Shown piece after piece: positions 43,377 to 51,685 of a stretch of 64,000 nucleotides of DNA. The translations under genes were made by a program, and so were the position numbers. Source of the DNA: Bryobacter sp964387685 (GTDB lineage: Bacteria; Acidobacteriota; Terriglobia; Bryobacterales; Bryobacteraceae); the NCBI GenBank assembly GCA_964387685.1, contig CAYLXK010000003.1, positions 186,001 to 250,000 on the forward strand, in the 5' to 3' direction. Position 1 is the first letter of the stretch; the number at the start of each line of letters is the position of its first letter. The notes beneath the pieces are model-generated. The model worked only from the letters and a program-made list of their open reading frames with translations, was not told the DNA's origin and did no database searches.

Positions 43377-44366
43377 TTAGCGTGGGATCGCCGCGCGCTG
43401 ACCGCTTTCGGCGCTTTCAAAAATGGCCTCAATCGCACGCATGTTCGCGCGGGCGTCCTCCAGGCTTACTGGTACCGCTCCCTTGCCCAGGACGGCGAGG
43501 CTGAATAGGTCGCCTTGGATCGTGTATTGATCCGCAACCGGAAGTTCCTCCCAGTTTTCGCCGTTCACAAAGATCCGGCAGGGACGGTCAGGCGGCGCGT
43601 TGAAGGGAATTTCAATTTCGATCTTTCCCCGCGTGCCGAGCAAAATCATCCGTTGAAAGGGGCTGAGCTGTGTGGAGCAGCTGAACACACATTGCCGTGC
43701 GCCGGGAAACTCGAGGATGGCGCTGGTCAATCGATCGGTTGCAAACTGCGGGTCTTTGTCGATCATGGCCAGTGCCGTTTCCGGCTCCGCTCTGAAGAGC
43801 ATCCGCGCCAGGGTTACCGGATAGCAGCCAATGTCCAAAAGGGCGCCCCCTCCCGAATCGGCCTGGTTTCGAATGTTGCCCGCATCGCGGTTGGAATAGC
43901 TAAACGCACCGAAAACCAGCCTCAGTTCGCCAAAGTTCTCGCTACTTGCCAGGTCCCTCGCCCGAAGCCATTGGGGATGGGTGCGAGCCATGAACGCCTC
44001 GCCGATTTGTACACCAAAACGATCGCGGGCCTGAATGAGGGCGTCTACGTCCGATGCCGTCAGGGCGATTGGCTTTTCGCAGAGCACGTGTTTACCGGCC
44101 TCCGCAGCGCGAATCGACCATGGCACATGCAGATGATTTGGCAAAGGGTTGTATATGGCGTCGATTTCGGGGTCCGCGAGCAACTCCTCATAACTTCCGT
44201 AGATCTTTTCGACTCCGAGGCGCTCGGCTACTTCCTTCGTTTCGGCGGGGCGCCGGGTCCCGATCGCAGCTACGACGCTATGTTCGCCTTTCTGCATGGC
44301 CGGAATTACCTTTTCGCGGGCAATCTTGGCGTTTCCTAGCACGCCCCAGCGGACCTTGTTTGGCAT
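43377..44366 (-). CDS. Gfo/Idh/MocA family oxidoreductase, cytosolic
   Basis: A 329-residue NAD(P)-dependent dehydrogenase with Rossmann motif VRWGVLGNAKIAREKVIPAM, the catalytic EKP (HVLCEKPIAL) and DSGGGALLDIGCYPV in the C-terminal domain. The pattern resembles the D-xylose 1-dehydrogenase/dihydrodiol dehydrogenase subgroup. There is no signal peptide. The start ATG 44366 has a full AGGAGG (plus strand 44371-44376) upstream, one of the strongest ribosome sites in the window. It precedes the GntR regulator gene in the same direction and diverges from aat. Confidence 0.92.
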   Translation of the reverse strand: MPNKVRWGVLGNAKIAREKVIPAMQKGEHSVVAAIGTRRPAETKEVAERLGVEKIYGSYEELLADPEIDAIYNPLPNHLHVPWSIRAAEAGKHVLCEKPIALTASDVDALIQARDRFGVQIGEAFMARTHPQWLRARDLASSENFGELRLVFGAFSYSNRDAGNIRNQADSGGGALLDIGCYPVTLARMLFRAEPETALAMIDKDPQFATDRLTSAILEFPGARQCVFSCSTQLSPFQRMILLGTRGKIEIEIPFNAPPDRPCRIFVNGENWEELPVADQYTIQGDLFSLAVLGKGAVPVSLEDARANMRAIEAIFESAESGQRAAIPR

Positions 44367-44375
44367 GACGCCTCC

Positions 44376-44381
44376 TAGACT
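44376..44381 (+). promoter_or_regulatory. Candidate -10 box, leaderless start of aat
   Basis: TAGACT ends 6 nt before the GTG start at 44388. It overlaps by one base the AGGAGG ribosome site of the divergent Gfo gene on the other strand. No separate -35 box at normal spacing is evident. Confidence 0.38.
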
Positions 44382-44387
44382 AGAAGT

Positions 44388-45002
44388 GTGGATATCGTCC
44401 GCGTCACCGATCATCTGGACCCGAACGAAGTTCTTGAAGGGTATCGCAAAGGTCTCTTCCCCATGGGTTACCTAAACACGCCGGTCTATTCCTGGCATTT
44501 GCCGGAGAAGCGAGGCGTGCTGCCTCTGGATCGCTTTCACGTGTCGCGCTCCCTGGCACGTACGCTAAAACAGGGTCGTTTCTTGGTTACTTTCGACCAG
44601 GCTTTCCCCGCCGTTATGGAGGCTTGCGCTAAGCGAGCAGAGGACGACGATGGCGGCAATACATGGATTACGCCTCGAATTCAAGAAGTCTACGGGCAGT
44701 TGTATGCCCGCGGTTATGCGCATTCCGTCGAGGTGTGGGTGGATGGAACACTTGCGGGCGGCACCTACGGGATCCACTTGGGCGCAGCCTTCTTTGCGGA
44801 GTCCAAGTTCCATACGGTGGCAAATATGTCGAAAGTAGCGCTAGCTCACTTGGTGGCCCACCTGAAAGAACGAAATTTCAGCTTGCTAGACGTGCAGTAT
44901 TGGACACCGCACCTGGACCAGTTTGGCGTTGAGGAAGTAGACCGTAACGAGTACTATCGCCGCTTGCGCGAAGCGCTGCGTCAGGAGAGCAGCTTTTCCT
45001 AG
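44388..45002 (+). CDS. aat: Leucyl/phenylalanyl-tRNA--protein transferase
   Basis: A 204-residue Aat, which adds Leu or Phe to proteins with N-terminal Lys or Arg and thereby marks them for ClpAP degradation (N-end rule). Key segments are GLFPMGYL near the N-terminus, FDQAFPAVMEACA, WITPRIQEVYGQLYARGYAHSVEVW, AESKFHTVANMSKVALAHL and DVQYWTPHLDQFG, all typical of the acyltransferase core. The start is GTG 44388. It stands alone between divergent and convergent neighbours. Confidence 0.96.
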   Translation: MDIVRVTDHLDPNEVLEGYRKGLFPMGYLNTPVYSWHLPEKRGVLPLDRFHVSRSLARTLKQGRFLVTFDQAFPAVMEACAKRAEDDDGGNTWITPRIQEVYGQLYARGYAHSVEVWVDGTLAGGTYGIHLGAAFFAESKFHTVANMSKVALAHLVAHLKERNFSLLDVQYWTPHLDQFGVEEVDRNEYYRRLREALRQESSFS

Positions 45003-45023
45003 CGAACGGCCGCTTGAGGTTCT

Positions 45024-45881
45024 TTAGTTGACCGAGCCTTCGATAGCGGATTGCGCTGCCGGCCTGTTTGGCAGCTCACCTTCTTCAAACTCTTCCACGC
45101 CTGCGGCCGTAATAAGGTAGCGTCCGTTGTCGGTTCGAGTAGCGAAGCCTTTCTCCCGGAGGTACCAAAAAGTGAATTCGAGGTGTTCCTTTTCCAGCCC
45201 CAGCACCTGCTCCAGTTCGTGGGAAGAGACATAGGGCTGTGCCGTGTTTCGTTGCCGCTTCCGGTACAAAACGCTCATCACCAGCGTGCGCTTCCTGCGC
45301 TCCGCGCTAACGCCGTCGCCTTCCTGCTGGTTGCGAAAGGTGCTCCAGTGCCGGCGCTTGATAGAACTTTGCCGCACATCATAGGCGGCGCGCTTTTCCG
45401 GGCTTCCCAGCACGTCGTAGGCGTGCAGGAGCTTGTGGAACTTCTCTTCGTCGCCGGTTTGGGTGTTGTCTGGATGGTAGCGTTGCGCCAACATACGGTA
45501 GACGCGGTGTATTGTGTCGAAATCGGCCTTGGCGCTGATCTGAAGAACTTCGTAGAGGTCTTCCTCGGGCAGCGAAGACTCTCCCTCCTGCGCGGCCCCC
45601 TTAATTTCAATCCCTGCCCGGTAGCAGCCTTCGCTCACTACGTTCAGCCAACAAACCGTGCCTTCCCACTTCTGGGTCTCCCCGCCGCCGCTGGAGATCT
45701 CCGCCAGGAGATCCATCCCGAGAGGGAGCGGCTTATTCACCTCGACGCAGACGCCTAAATCGCTTCGATTGATAAGTGTCGCTTCGATCTTGGCGGCAAA
45801 TCGGCCATTTGGCTCGGTAATCAGCGTAATGCGTCCCGTTGCCGCTTTCCGCTCCGCAGCCTTCTTGCGCCGTTCTCTCAT
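45024..45881 (-). CDS. PilZ-DnaJ fusion protein with C-terminal helical/winged domain
   Basis: A 285-residue protein with three parts. Residues 1-95 resemble a PilZ domain: basic N-terminus with an R-x3-R-like segment and the NRSDLG motif at 38-43 (N-x-S-x-x-G) that binds cyclic di-GMP in functional PilZ domains. Residues 108-170 form a complete J domain with HPD at 136-138 (RYHPDNTQTG), followed by the helix FHKLLHAYDVLGSPEKRAAYD. Residues about 195-270 look like a small winged-helix (SSHELEQVLGL... EFTFWYLREKGFATRTDNGRYLI). ATG 45881 is chosen because the reading upstream runs into the antisense of the phosphoesterase gene. Function is not known. Confidence 0.8.
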   Translation of the reverse strand: MRERRKKAAERKAATGRITLITEPNGRFAAKIEATLINRSDLGVCVEVNKPLPLGMDLLAEISSGGGETQKWEGTVCWLNVVSEGCYRAGIEIKGAAQEGESSLPEEDLYEVLQISAKADFDTIHRVYRMLAQRYHPDNTQTGDEEKFHKLLHAYDVLGSPEKRAAYDVRQSSIKRRHWSTFRNQQEGDGVSAERRKRTLVMSVLYRKRQRNTAQPYVSSHELEQVLGLEKEHLEFTFWYLREKGFATRTDNGRYLITAAGVEEFEEGELPNRPAAQSAIEGSVN

Positions 45882-45921
45882 ATAAGCGACACATCGGCGG
45901 CATGAGGCCGGAACAAGAGAT

Positions 45922-47337
45922 CTATTTCGTAATGACGATTTTGTCCAGTTCTTCACCCTTAGAGGAGACCTGGCGGAGTACAAGCTTGGTCGAGTCGACA
46001 TCCAGGACGCTAAAGGAGTGCACGTTGGAAACGAACTTGGTCGTAAACTCCTGCCAAGATTCGGGTTTGTTGCTTTGGTCTTCGTTGTAGAGGTTGGCCC
46101 CGCCCGCCCCGGTGACGATGTAAAGCACACCCCCGAGCTTCGTGTTTTCCTTGCCGTCAAAGGACTTGTCCAGACTCCACTTCCCCGGTACCTTCTGCTC
46201 TTTTCCCAAAACGAAACCCGGTTCAACCGCAAACTTCAGAGGGAAGGTCCGCTGGTAGTTGTGGACATGGCCAGAGAAGACAACCGACACGCCTCCTTCC
46301 TCCAGTAAATCCGCTATCACGCGCATTCGTTGTTCATTGAAATGAGCCTTCGAGGAATTGAAGGGCGGGTGGTGGAAGGCGACGATCTTCCATTTCGCCT
46401 GGCGAGCCGCCGCAAGGTCCGCCTTGAGCCAATTGCGAAACTCCGGGGTCGTCCAGTCGGTGTAGGAGTTCGAATCCAAGACGGTCCAATGGGCCTGTCC
46501 GTAGTCGAAACTGAAATTTGCTTTCTGGAAGGCATCTTTGCCGGCTGCGGCGACAAATCGTTCGATTGCAGCGGAGGAACCGGACACCTTGGGCGTATTC
46601 TTTTGATTCAAAGCCAGCGCCGGTCCGTTCCGCGGCTGATTCCAATAAAGATAATAGGCCAAAGCGTCGGGCGTTTTGTCAAAGTCGATTTCCGTGCCAA
46701 CGTCGTGGTTACCGACGACGCCAGCAAGCAGGGTGGAGCGAAGCAGTGGGGACCCGGCTTTTGGATCTGCAGTCTCGTGGTTATAGACGGGCCAGAATTT
46801 CTCCTGGTACTCCGAGACGCGCCCGCGGCTGTACACGATATCGCCTGTGATGAAAACGTAGTCGGCCTTTTCCTTTGCGCTGTAGTACGCTACACCGCGT
46901 TGCCCCTCCGTGTTTGCGGAACAATCCCCGAAAATGATCGCCCGCGAGGCCGTCTTGGTGTCTTTTCTTGACATCGCGCTCGCTTCGAAGATCGGCTTGT
47001 CGTCTACCTTTAGGCGGTAATCGAAGCGGGTGTTGGCCTTTAGACCAATTAGCGGCGCCACCATTACGCGGTGGGCCGGTGTACCTTCAAACTCAACCCG
47101 CCGCACCTGGCTTGCTTTCGCTGTACGCCAAGGCCCCCCATCCCGATACTCGACCGTCCACTTGGCGTCCCGATCGTGGCTAAGCCAGTGCAAGTCCAAA
47201 TCGCCTCTACTGGAGTTAACTCGGTCCCCTAATTGCAGATAGGGCTTCTCGAAAAAGTGGGGGTCTTTGCTGTCCGCCCCTTGAAGGCTCCAGAGGCCCA
47301 GGACCAGCAGAATTCGAAGGATGACCATGGTTTTCAT
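45922..47337 (-). CDS. Purple acid phosphatase-like metallophosphoesterase, exported
   Basis: A 471-residue exported calcineurin-like phosphoesterase. The signal peptide is TMVILRILLVLGLWSLQGADS from ATG 47337. An N-terminal fibronectin-like domain (about 25-130) precedes the metal-binding core with IFGDCSAN, FITGDIVYSRG, GVVGNHDVG, FHHPPFNSS and SGHVHNYQRTFP, the full set of dinuclear-metal motifs of purple acid phosphatases and PhoD-like enzymes. It likely hydrolyses phosphate esters in the periplasm. It diverges from the sulfatase gene; the PilZ-DnaJ gene follows after 40 nt. Confidence 0.9.
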   Translation of the reverse strand: MKTMVILRILLVLGLWSLQGADSKDPHFFEKPYLQLGDRVNSSRGDLDLHWLSHDRDAKWTVEYRDGGPWRTAKASQVRRVEFEGTPAHRVMVAPLIGLKANTRFDYRLKVDDKPIFEASAMSRKDTKTASRAIIFGDCSANTEGQRGVAYYSAKEKADYVFITGDIVYSRGRVSEYQEKFWPVYNHETADPKAGSPLLRSTLLAGVVGNHDVGTEIDFDKTPDALAYYLYWNQPRNGPALALNQKNTPKVSGSSAAIERFVAAAGKDAFQKANFSFDYGQAHWTVLDSNSYTDWTTPEFRNWLKADLAAARQAKWKIVAFHHPPFNSSKAHFNEQRMRVIADLLEEGGVSVVFSGHVHNYQRTFPLKFAVEPGFVLGKEQKVPGKWSLDKSFDGKENTKLGGVLYIVTGAGGANLYNEDQSNKPESWQEFTTKFVSNVHSFSVLDVDSTKLVLRQVSSKGEELDKIVITK

Positions 47338-47344
47338 CTTGCAA

Positions 47345-47350
47345 TAGAAT
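47345..47350 (+). promoter_or_regulatory. Candidate -10 box upstream of the sulfatase
   Basis: TAGAAT lies 9 nt upstream of the sulfatase ATG at 47360, within the 22-bp gap to the divergent phosphoesterase. It would give a leader of only about two nucleotides. Confidence 0.35.
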
Positions 47351-47359
47351 ACGACTGGC

Positions 47360-48757
47360 ATGTTAAGACGAGATTTCCTGACGGGAATGATGGCGGCCCA
47401 GCAGACGCGGGACCTGCCGGCGGAACGGCCCAATGTGATTTGGCTGCTGGCGGATCAGCACCGAGCTCAAGCGGTTGCGATCAATGGAGATCCGAATGTA
47501 CGAACCCCGAATCTCGACCGCTTAAGCGTGGGGGGCGTAAATTTCACCCACGCAGTTAGCGGCATGCCGCTTTGCTGCCCGTTCCGGGGGAGCCTCTTGA
47601 CCAGCAGGTACCCCCATGAATGCGTGCCCGGTCACGAATATCCTCTCCCCGACGGACAGCCCACGATTGCGGAACCCTTTCGGAGTGCCGGCTACCGCAC
47701 AGCTTGGTTCGGCAAATGGCATCTGGCGGGATTGAAGGAACGCGAGGGCCGGGCGGGAACTCGTATCGTGCCCGTCTCCAAGCGGGGCGGCTTCGACAAA
47801 TGGGTGGGCTATGAGAACAACAATAGCCAGTGGGATTGTTGGGTGCACGGGGGCGACGGGAAGGACGCGTTTCTCGAGCGCCTTCCCGGCTATGAGACCG
47901 ATGCGCTCATGGACCTGGCAATCCGCTATGTTCAGGAACAAGCGGCAGAGCAGCGTTCGGGTAAGGGGCAACCCTTTTTTGCTTGCCTCAGCGTGCAGCC
48001 TCCTCACGACCCTTACGGCGCTCCCGAGCAGTACATGGCTAATTACAATGCCGCACGGCTGGAACTGCGGCCCAATGTGCCACGCGGCGGCAGGACGGAG
48101 GCTACGGCGCGCCGGGATTTAGCGGGCTATTACGCCATGATTGAGAACTGGGACGCCAACATTGGACGCCTGCGCCGCGCCTTGGACCAAGCGGGAATTG
48201 CGTTTCGGACCCACCTGATGGTTTTCTCCGATCACGGCGATATGCACGGGAGCCATGGAATGTTCCGGAAGATGACCGTGCACGAAGAGAGCATCCGAAC
48301 GCCGATGATTCTGGGAGGCGAACAGCAAACCTACGACGGGCGGAGCGTTGGCAGACCTAACGCGCCGCTGAATCACGTCGATATTGCACCCACCACGCTC
48401 GGTCTGTGCGGCATCGGCAAGCCCGCCTGGATGCGCGGCCATGACTATTCGGGCTACCGTCTCTCTAAGCGTCCTAAGGGCACCGAGCCGGATAGCGCCT
48501 TCCTGCAGTCCGTCGTACCCACTGGCCACAACAACAGCGTCAATAAGCCGTGGCGTGGATTGCTAACCCGAGATGGCTGGAAATACGCATGCTTCGAGGG
48601 CGTCTCTTGGTGTCTTTACAACCTCAATGACGACCCTTTTGAGCAGGCCAACCTCGCCCATAACAATGGCTTGCGCGCCGAGCGGCGGAAGATGATCGCG
48701 AGGCTGAAAGAATGGACCGCCTCTACCGCCGACAAGTTCGCTTACCCGGAAGATTAG
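47360..48757 (+). CDS. Sulfatase family protein
   Basis: A 465-residue alkaline-phosphatase-superfamily sulfatase. The N-terminus (LRRDFLTGMMAAQQ) resembles a short Tat signal. PNVIWLLADQHRAQ supplies the first metal ligands. The formylglycine motif is CCPFR at residues 72-76 (C-x-P-x-R), with Cys72 the expected residue for conversion. FSDHGDMHGSHGMF and FRKMTVHEESIRTPMIL complete the active site. It probably removes sulfate from polysaccharides or aryl esters. No sulfatase-maturing enzyme is in the window. Confidence 0.9.
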   Translation: MLRRDFLTGMMAAQQTRDLPAERPNVIWLLADQHRAQAVAINGDPNVRTPNLDRLSVGGVNFTHAVSGMPLCCPFRGSLLTSRYPHECVPGHEYPLPDGQPTIAEPFRSAGYRTAWFGKWHLAGLKEREGRAGTRIVPVSKRGGFDKWVGYENNNSQWDCWVHGGDGKDAFLERLPGYETDALMDLAIRYVQEQAAEQRSGKGQPFFACLSVQPPHDPYGAPEQYMANYNAARLELRPNVPRGGRTEATARRDLAGYYAMIENWDANIGRLRRALDQAGIAFRTHLMVFSDHGDMHGSHGMFRKMTVHEESIRTPMILGGEQQTYDGRSVGRPNAPLNHVDIAPTTLGLCGIGKPAWMRGHDYSGYRLSKRPKGTEPDSAFLQSVVPTGHNNSVNKPWRGLLTRDGWKYACFEGVSWCLYNLNDDPFEQANLAHNNGLRAERRKMIARLKEWTASTADKFAYPED

Positions 48758-48835
48758 TGTCGTTTTCTGCTAGATTGACTAGAGACCCCGCTCAGTTCGT
48801 CAACATTTCTTTTTTTTCTTTTTGAGGACACCGCC

Positions 48836-49123
48836 ATGAAATTAAGGCCGCTGCATGACTACGTGCTAGTGAAGCGCGTCGAGGAAGCCGAAAGCAAAAT
48901 CGGTAGCCTCTACGTTCCGGATTCGGCCAAGGAAAAACCTCAGAAGGGCGAGGTAGTCGTCTGTGGCGCGGGATTCCAGCTCAAGGACGGACGGCGCGTG
49001 GCCCTGGACGTGAAGGCTGGAGATCAGATTCTGTTTGGGAAGTATTCTGGCTCCGAGACGCAATTGGGTGACGACACCTATCTCATCTTGCGCGAGAGCG
49101 AAATTTTGGCGGTGCTGGCTTAA
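48836..49123 (+). CDS. groES: Co-chaperonin GroES
   Basis: A 95-residue GroES with the N-terminal LRPLHDYVLVKRVE, the mobile-loop region SKIGSLYVPDSAKEKPQKGEVV and the C-terminal GDDTYLILRESEILAVL. It caps the GroEL ring in protein folding. GAGG sits nine nt before the ATG, after a T-rich tract. No groEL follows; a Skp/OmpH-like gene does. No CIRCE repeat is visible upstream. Another complete groESL operon may exist elsewhere, with this copy being a solitary second groES. Confidence 0.95.
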   Translation: MKLRPLHDYVLVKRVEEAESKIGSLYVPDSAKEKPQKGEVVVCGAGFQLKDGRRVALDVKAGDQILFGKYSGSETQLGDDTYLILRESEILAVLA

Positions 49124-49163
49124 GGTCCAGTGTTCCGTGTCGATTTGAGGAGATCCTAAGAAA

Positions 49164-49691
49164 ATGAAGACGATGTTTTTGCGGCTGAGCTTCCTGGCTT
49201 TCTGCACACTGGCCGCGTTTGGCCAGGCCAAAGTGGCCATTATCAACTCGCAGAAGGCGCTGTTGGATACGGCGGAAATCAAAAAGGCGCAGGCGGACCT
49301 CGAGGCCAAATACAAGCCGCGCACGGACGCTCTTAAGAAGCTGGATACGGAATTGCAGGACATCCAAGCGCGTCTGAGCGCAGGGGCCGGTAAACTTACG
49401 CCGCAGGTGGAAGCAGATCTGCAAAGCCAGGGGCAGCGAAAGCAACGGGACCTGCAACGGATGCAGGAAGACCTCCAGACCGATGTAGAGCGGGATCGTC
49501 AGGAAATTCTTACCCGGGCCAGCCAGCGGATGCAGGAAGTGATCAAAAAGCTCGCCGAGGAAAAGGGCTACGACGTGGTGATCGATACCTCGAATGCGAT
49601 CTACTTTAAACCCGCTCTCGAAGTAAGCGCCGACGCAACTGTGGCCTACGATAAGGCCAATCCCGTTGGCAAGCCGAATCCCGGCATATAA
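49164..49691 (+). CDS. OmpH/Skp family periplasmic chaperone
   Basis: A 175-residue Skp (OmpH) protein. A signal peptide covers residues 1-21 (ending AAFGQ). VAIINSQKAL is the family's first strand, a long charged coiled-coil section follows (about 45-130) that forms the tentacles, and the tail VIKKLAEEKGYDVVIDTSNAIYF is the standard C-terminal signature. It holds unfolded outer membrane proteins in the periplasm. It starts 40 nt after groES, so both chaperone genes may share a transcript. Confidence 0.9.
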   Translation: MKTMFLRLSFLAFCTLAAFGQAKVAIINSQKALLDTAEIKKAQADLEAKYKPRTDALKKLDTELQDIQARLSAGAGKLTPQVEADLQSQGQRKQRDLQRMQEDLQTDVERDRQEILTRASQRMQEVIKKLAEEKGYDVVIDTSNAIYFKPALEVSADATVAYDKANPVGKPNPGI

Positions 49692-49708
49692 AAGAGAAGC
49701 AGAGGTTC

Positions 49709-50215
49709 ATGTCCTCCTACCTGGATCAATATGGAGCAGGCGAAGAACGGCGCAACAAGCTAATTGTCCGCGCCGTTCTTTTGTTGGTGGCGACGGCGCT
49801 AGTGTCGGTTGCCTCCTACTATCTTCTGCGCAATCGCGGGGAGCAGGCCCGGCTGGAAGGGTTTCGGGCCTTGTTGGAGAAGAAGGACTTTCAGGGCGCC
49901 TACGCCTATTGGGGATGCACCGCGCAAAAACCCTGCCCTTATTACCCCCTAGAAAAGTTCTTGGAGGATTGGGGACCCGCCAGTGGGCATACCGACTTTG
50001 CATCGATGAAACCGGTGCGCCGGGTTACCTGCAAAGACGGTTATGGACAGGGGTGGAAGTTCAAAGATGACGATATCGTCCATCTTTGGGTTGTACGAGA
50101 AGACCAATCTCTTAGCTACGATCCATGGCCCAATTGGCGGCAAACCTGGCTCGCCGCCGCCTTCAATGATTGCAGCGGACTAACGCGTACGATCCCGTCG
50201 GTAAAACCTCTCTAG
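49709..50215 (+). CDS. Unknown protein with one N-terminal transmembrane helix
   Basis: A 168-residue protein that I do not recognise. Residues 19-41 form one transmembrane helix (VRAVLLLVATALVSVASYYLL), leaving a short cytosolic N-terminus and a periplasmic domain of about 125 residues. That domain contains FRALLEKKDFQGAYAYWGC, a CPYYPLEKFLEDWGP segment and four cysteines, which could form disulfides. The overall look is of a small NTF2- or lumazine-like accessory domain, but this is only a guess. It follows the OmpH gene by 17 nt and is likely co-transcribed. Confidence 0.75.
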   Translation: MSSYLDQYGAGEERRNKLIVRAVLLLVATALVSVASYYLLRNRGEQARLEGFRALLEKKDFQGAYAYWGCTAQKPCPYYPLEKFLEDWGPASGHTDFASMKPVRRVTCKDGYGQGWKFKDDDIVHLWVVREDQSLSYDPWPNWRQTWLAAAFNDCSGLTRTIPSVKPL

Positions 50216-50228
50216 CGAAACGAAAAAG

Positions 50229-50268
50229 GGGCACGCGGCGCTTGCGGGTGAAGCGAAGCGGCGTGCCC
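50229..50268 (-). terminator. Intrinsic terminator of the DUF1800-DUF1501 operon
   Basis: GGGCACGC (50229-50236) and GCGTGCCC (50261-50268) form a perfect 8-bp stem with further internal CGCTT/AAGCG pairing. Read on the minus strand the hairpin is followed by CTTTTTCG, i.e. a T tract, which fits termination of the leftward DUF1501 gene that ends at 50309. On the plus strand no T tract follows. Confidence 0.75.
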
Positions 50269-50308
50269 AACCAGGAGATCTTAGTTCGTGCGGGAACGTG
50301 GCTCCGGT

Positions 50309-51646
50309 TTATTTCATGAAGCCCATGTTGCGCGTGGGGAAGTTGATCAGGTTCGGGAAGACCTGATCCAGTTGCGCGGAATTGACGCCAAACCACGTAG
50401 CCAGCGTCCCGCCGTACTGATCGACGGACATCGTAGGCAGCCAAAGGCCGCGATTGCCGACGTCGTCCGGACCCTCGATTGCCAAGTTCGGGAAGGTTCC
50501 GTACATCCGCCCGCCGTTGACGCCTCCACCCATAACGATGTGATGGCCGCCCCAGGCGTGGTCCGTGCCGGCGTTGCCGTTCGGCCCGAAAGTACGATTG
50601 AAGTCCGATTCGGTAAAGGTGGTGACGTTGTTTTCCAGGCCCAACTCGATGGTGGCATCGTAGAAGGACGACATGGCGCCGTTCAGCGTAGTCAGCAGCC
50701 CTTGTTGCGCAGCCAGCAGCCCGTCGTGATTGTCAAAGCCACCCTGGGAGACGAAGAAAATCTGCCGGCTTACGCCCAGAGTCTGTCGCGCGCGCATGAT
50801 GCGTGCCACTTGCTGGAATTGATTTCCAAGACCGCTGCCGGGGAAGACGGTGGTGAGTCCGCTGGGGCCGGTAAGTACGCTGTTGAGCACCTTACCGACC
50901 TGGATGCCATTGTTAATGGTCCGGTTCGCAGCTTGCACCAGGGTTAAGCCGGACTGGAAGTTGATGACTTGTTGGAACGCGTTGTCACGAGCGGTAGCGG
51001 TGGCGGAGCCATCGGAGCCGCTGAGCCCCAAGCCCAGGCCTCCGTTCACGATCGCCGGGGCCGTCACCTGGCCCATTGTGAACAAAGCGCCACCCGCCGT
51101 GGAAACGGACATCGGCAGGAGCGAGCCTGCGTTCGAGGGTTGCATTGCGTCGGCGGTGCGGCCACCCCAGCCGGTGCGGGAGCCACCTTGCCAAGGAGCC
51201 TGCTGCCAGGCCTGCTGTTGATCCGAGTGCGAGTAGAGATTGGACGGTACCGGAGCACCGGACCGCACCTGTTGTTTGGTGACAGGGCGGACCAGCGGAC
51301 CGGCGTTCAGCGCGACTGTGGCTTTGTTCTGGTTGTACAGGGCCTGAATGCGCGTCAGCGCGGGGTGGAAGCCGAAGGGATTGCCGCGATCCATGATAGG
51401 TAGCAATTGCCCTTGCGGAATACCGGTGGAGGCTCCGCGCACGGCCGAGTAGGCATTGTAGCCGGCGCCCATGGGGACCACTGTGTTGTTGGAGTCGTTT
51501 CCGCCGAAGAGGAAGACGCATACCAGGGCCTTATATTCGCCCGTCTGTGCAAGGGCGTCGAGCAGACCGAAGTAGCCGGCGCCGGCTGTGGCCACAGAGC
51601 CGCGAAGCAGCGAGCGGCGGCTGATGTTGAGTTTGAATTGATTCAT
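50309..51646 (-). CDS. DUF1501 family protein, Tat-exported (DUF1800 partner)
   Basis: A 445-residue DUF1501 protein of the subgroup that accompanies DUF1800. The Tat signal is NISRRSLLRGSVATAGAGYF, followed by YKALVCVFLFGGNDSNNTVVP, the conserved opening, then QIFFVSQGGFDNHDGL and TFTESDFNRTFGPNGNAGTDHAWGGHH with the likely metal-binding Asp and His residues. The start ATG 51646 has AGGAG upstream. It begins 39 nt after the DUF1800 gene stop and ends at a strong terminator. The role of this pair is unknown; export and surface location are likely. Confidence 0.93.
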   Translation of the reverse strand: MNQFKLNISRRSLLRGSVATAGAGYFGLLDALAQTGEYKALVCVFLFGGNDSNNTVVPMGAGYNAYSAVRGASTGIPQGQLLPIMDRGNPFGFHPALTRIQALYNQNKATVALNAGPLVRPVTKQQVRSGAPVPSNLYSHSDQQQAWQQAPWQGGSRTGWGGRTADAMQPSNAGSLLPMSVSTAGGALFTMGQVTAPAIVNGGLGLGLSGSDGSATATARDNAFQQVINFQSGLTLVQAANRTINNGIQVGKVLNSVLTGPSGLTTVFPGSGLGNQFQQVARIMRARQTLGVSRQIFFVSQGGFDNHDGLLAAQQGLLTTLNGAMSSFYDATIELGLENNVTTFTESDFNRTFGPNGNAGTDHAWGGHHIVMGGGVNGGRMYGTFPNLAIEGPDDVGNRGLWLPTMSVDQYGGTLATWFGVNSAQLDQVFPNLINFPTRNMGFMK

Positions 51647-51685
51647 TTCCGTATTCTCCTGAGCAGTCAATTTCTTGCGGATCTT

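Noticed and set aside
45882..46232. 117-residue N-terminal extension of the PilZ-DnaJ protein
   Set aside because: This part is antisense to the well-supported phosphoesterase C-terminus and has no domain-like sequence.
48758..48835. CIRCE (HrcA) operator upstream of groES
   Set aside because: No TTAGCACTC-N9-GAGTGCTAA-like repeat can be found; only a T-rich tract is present.
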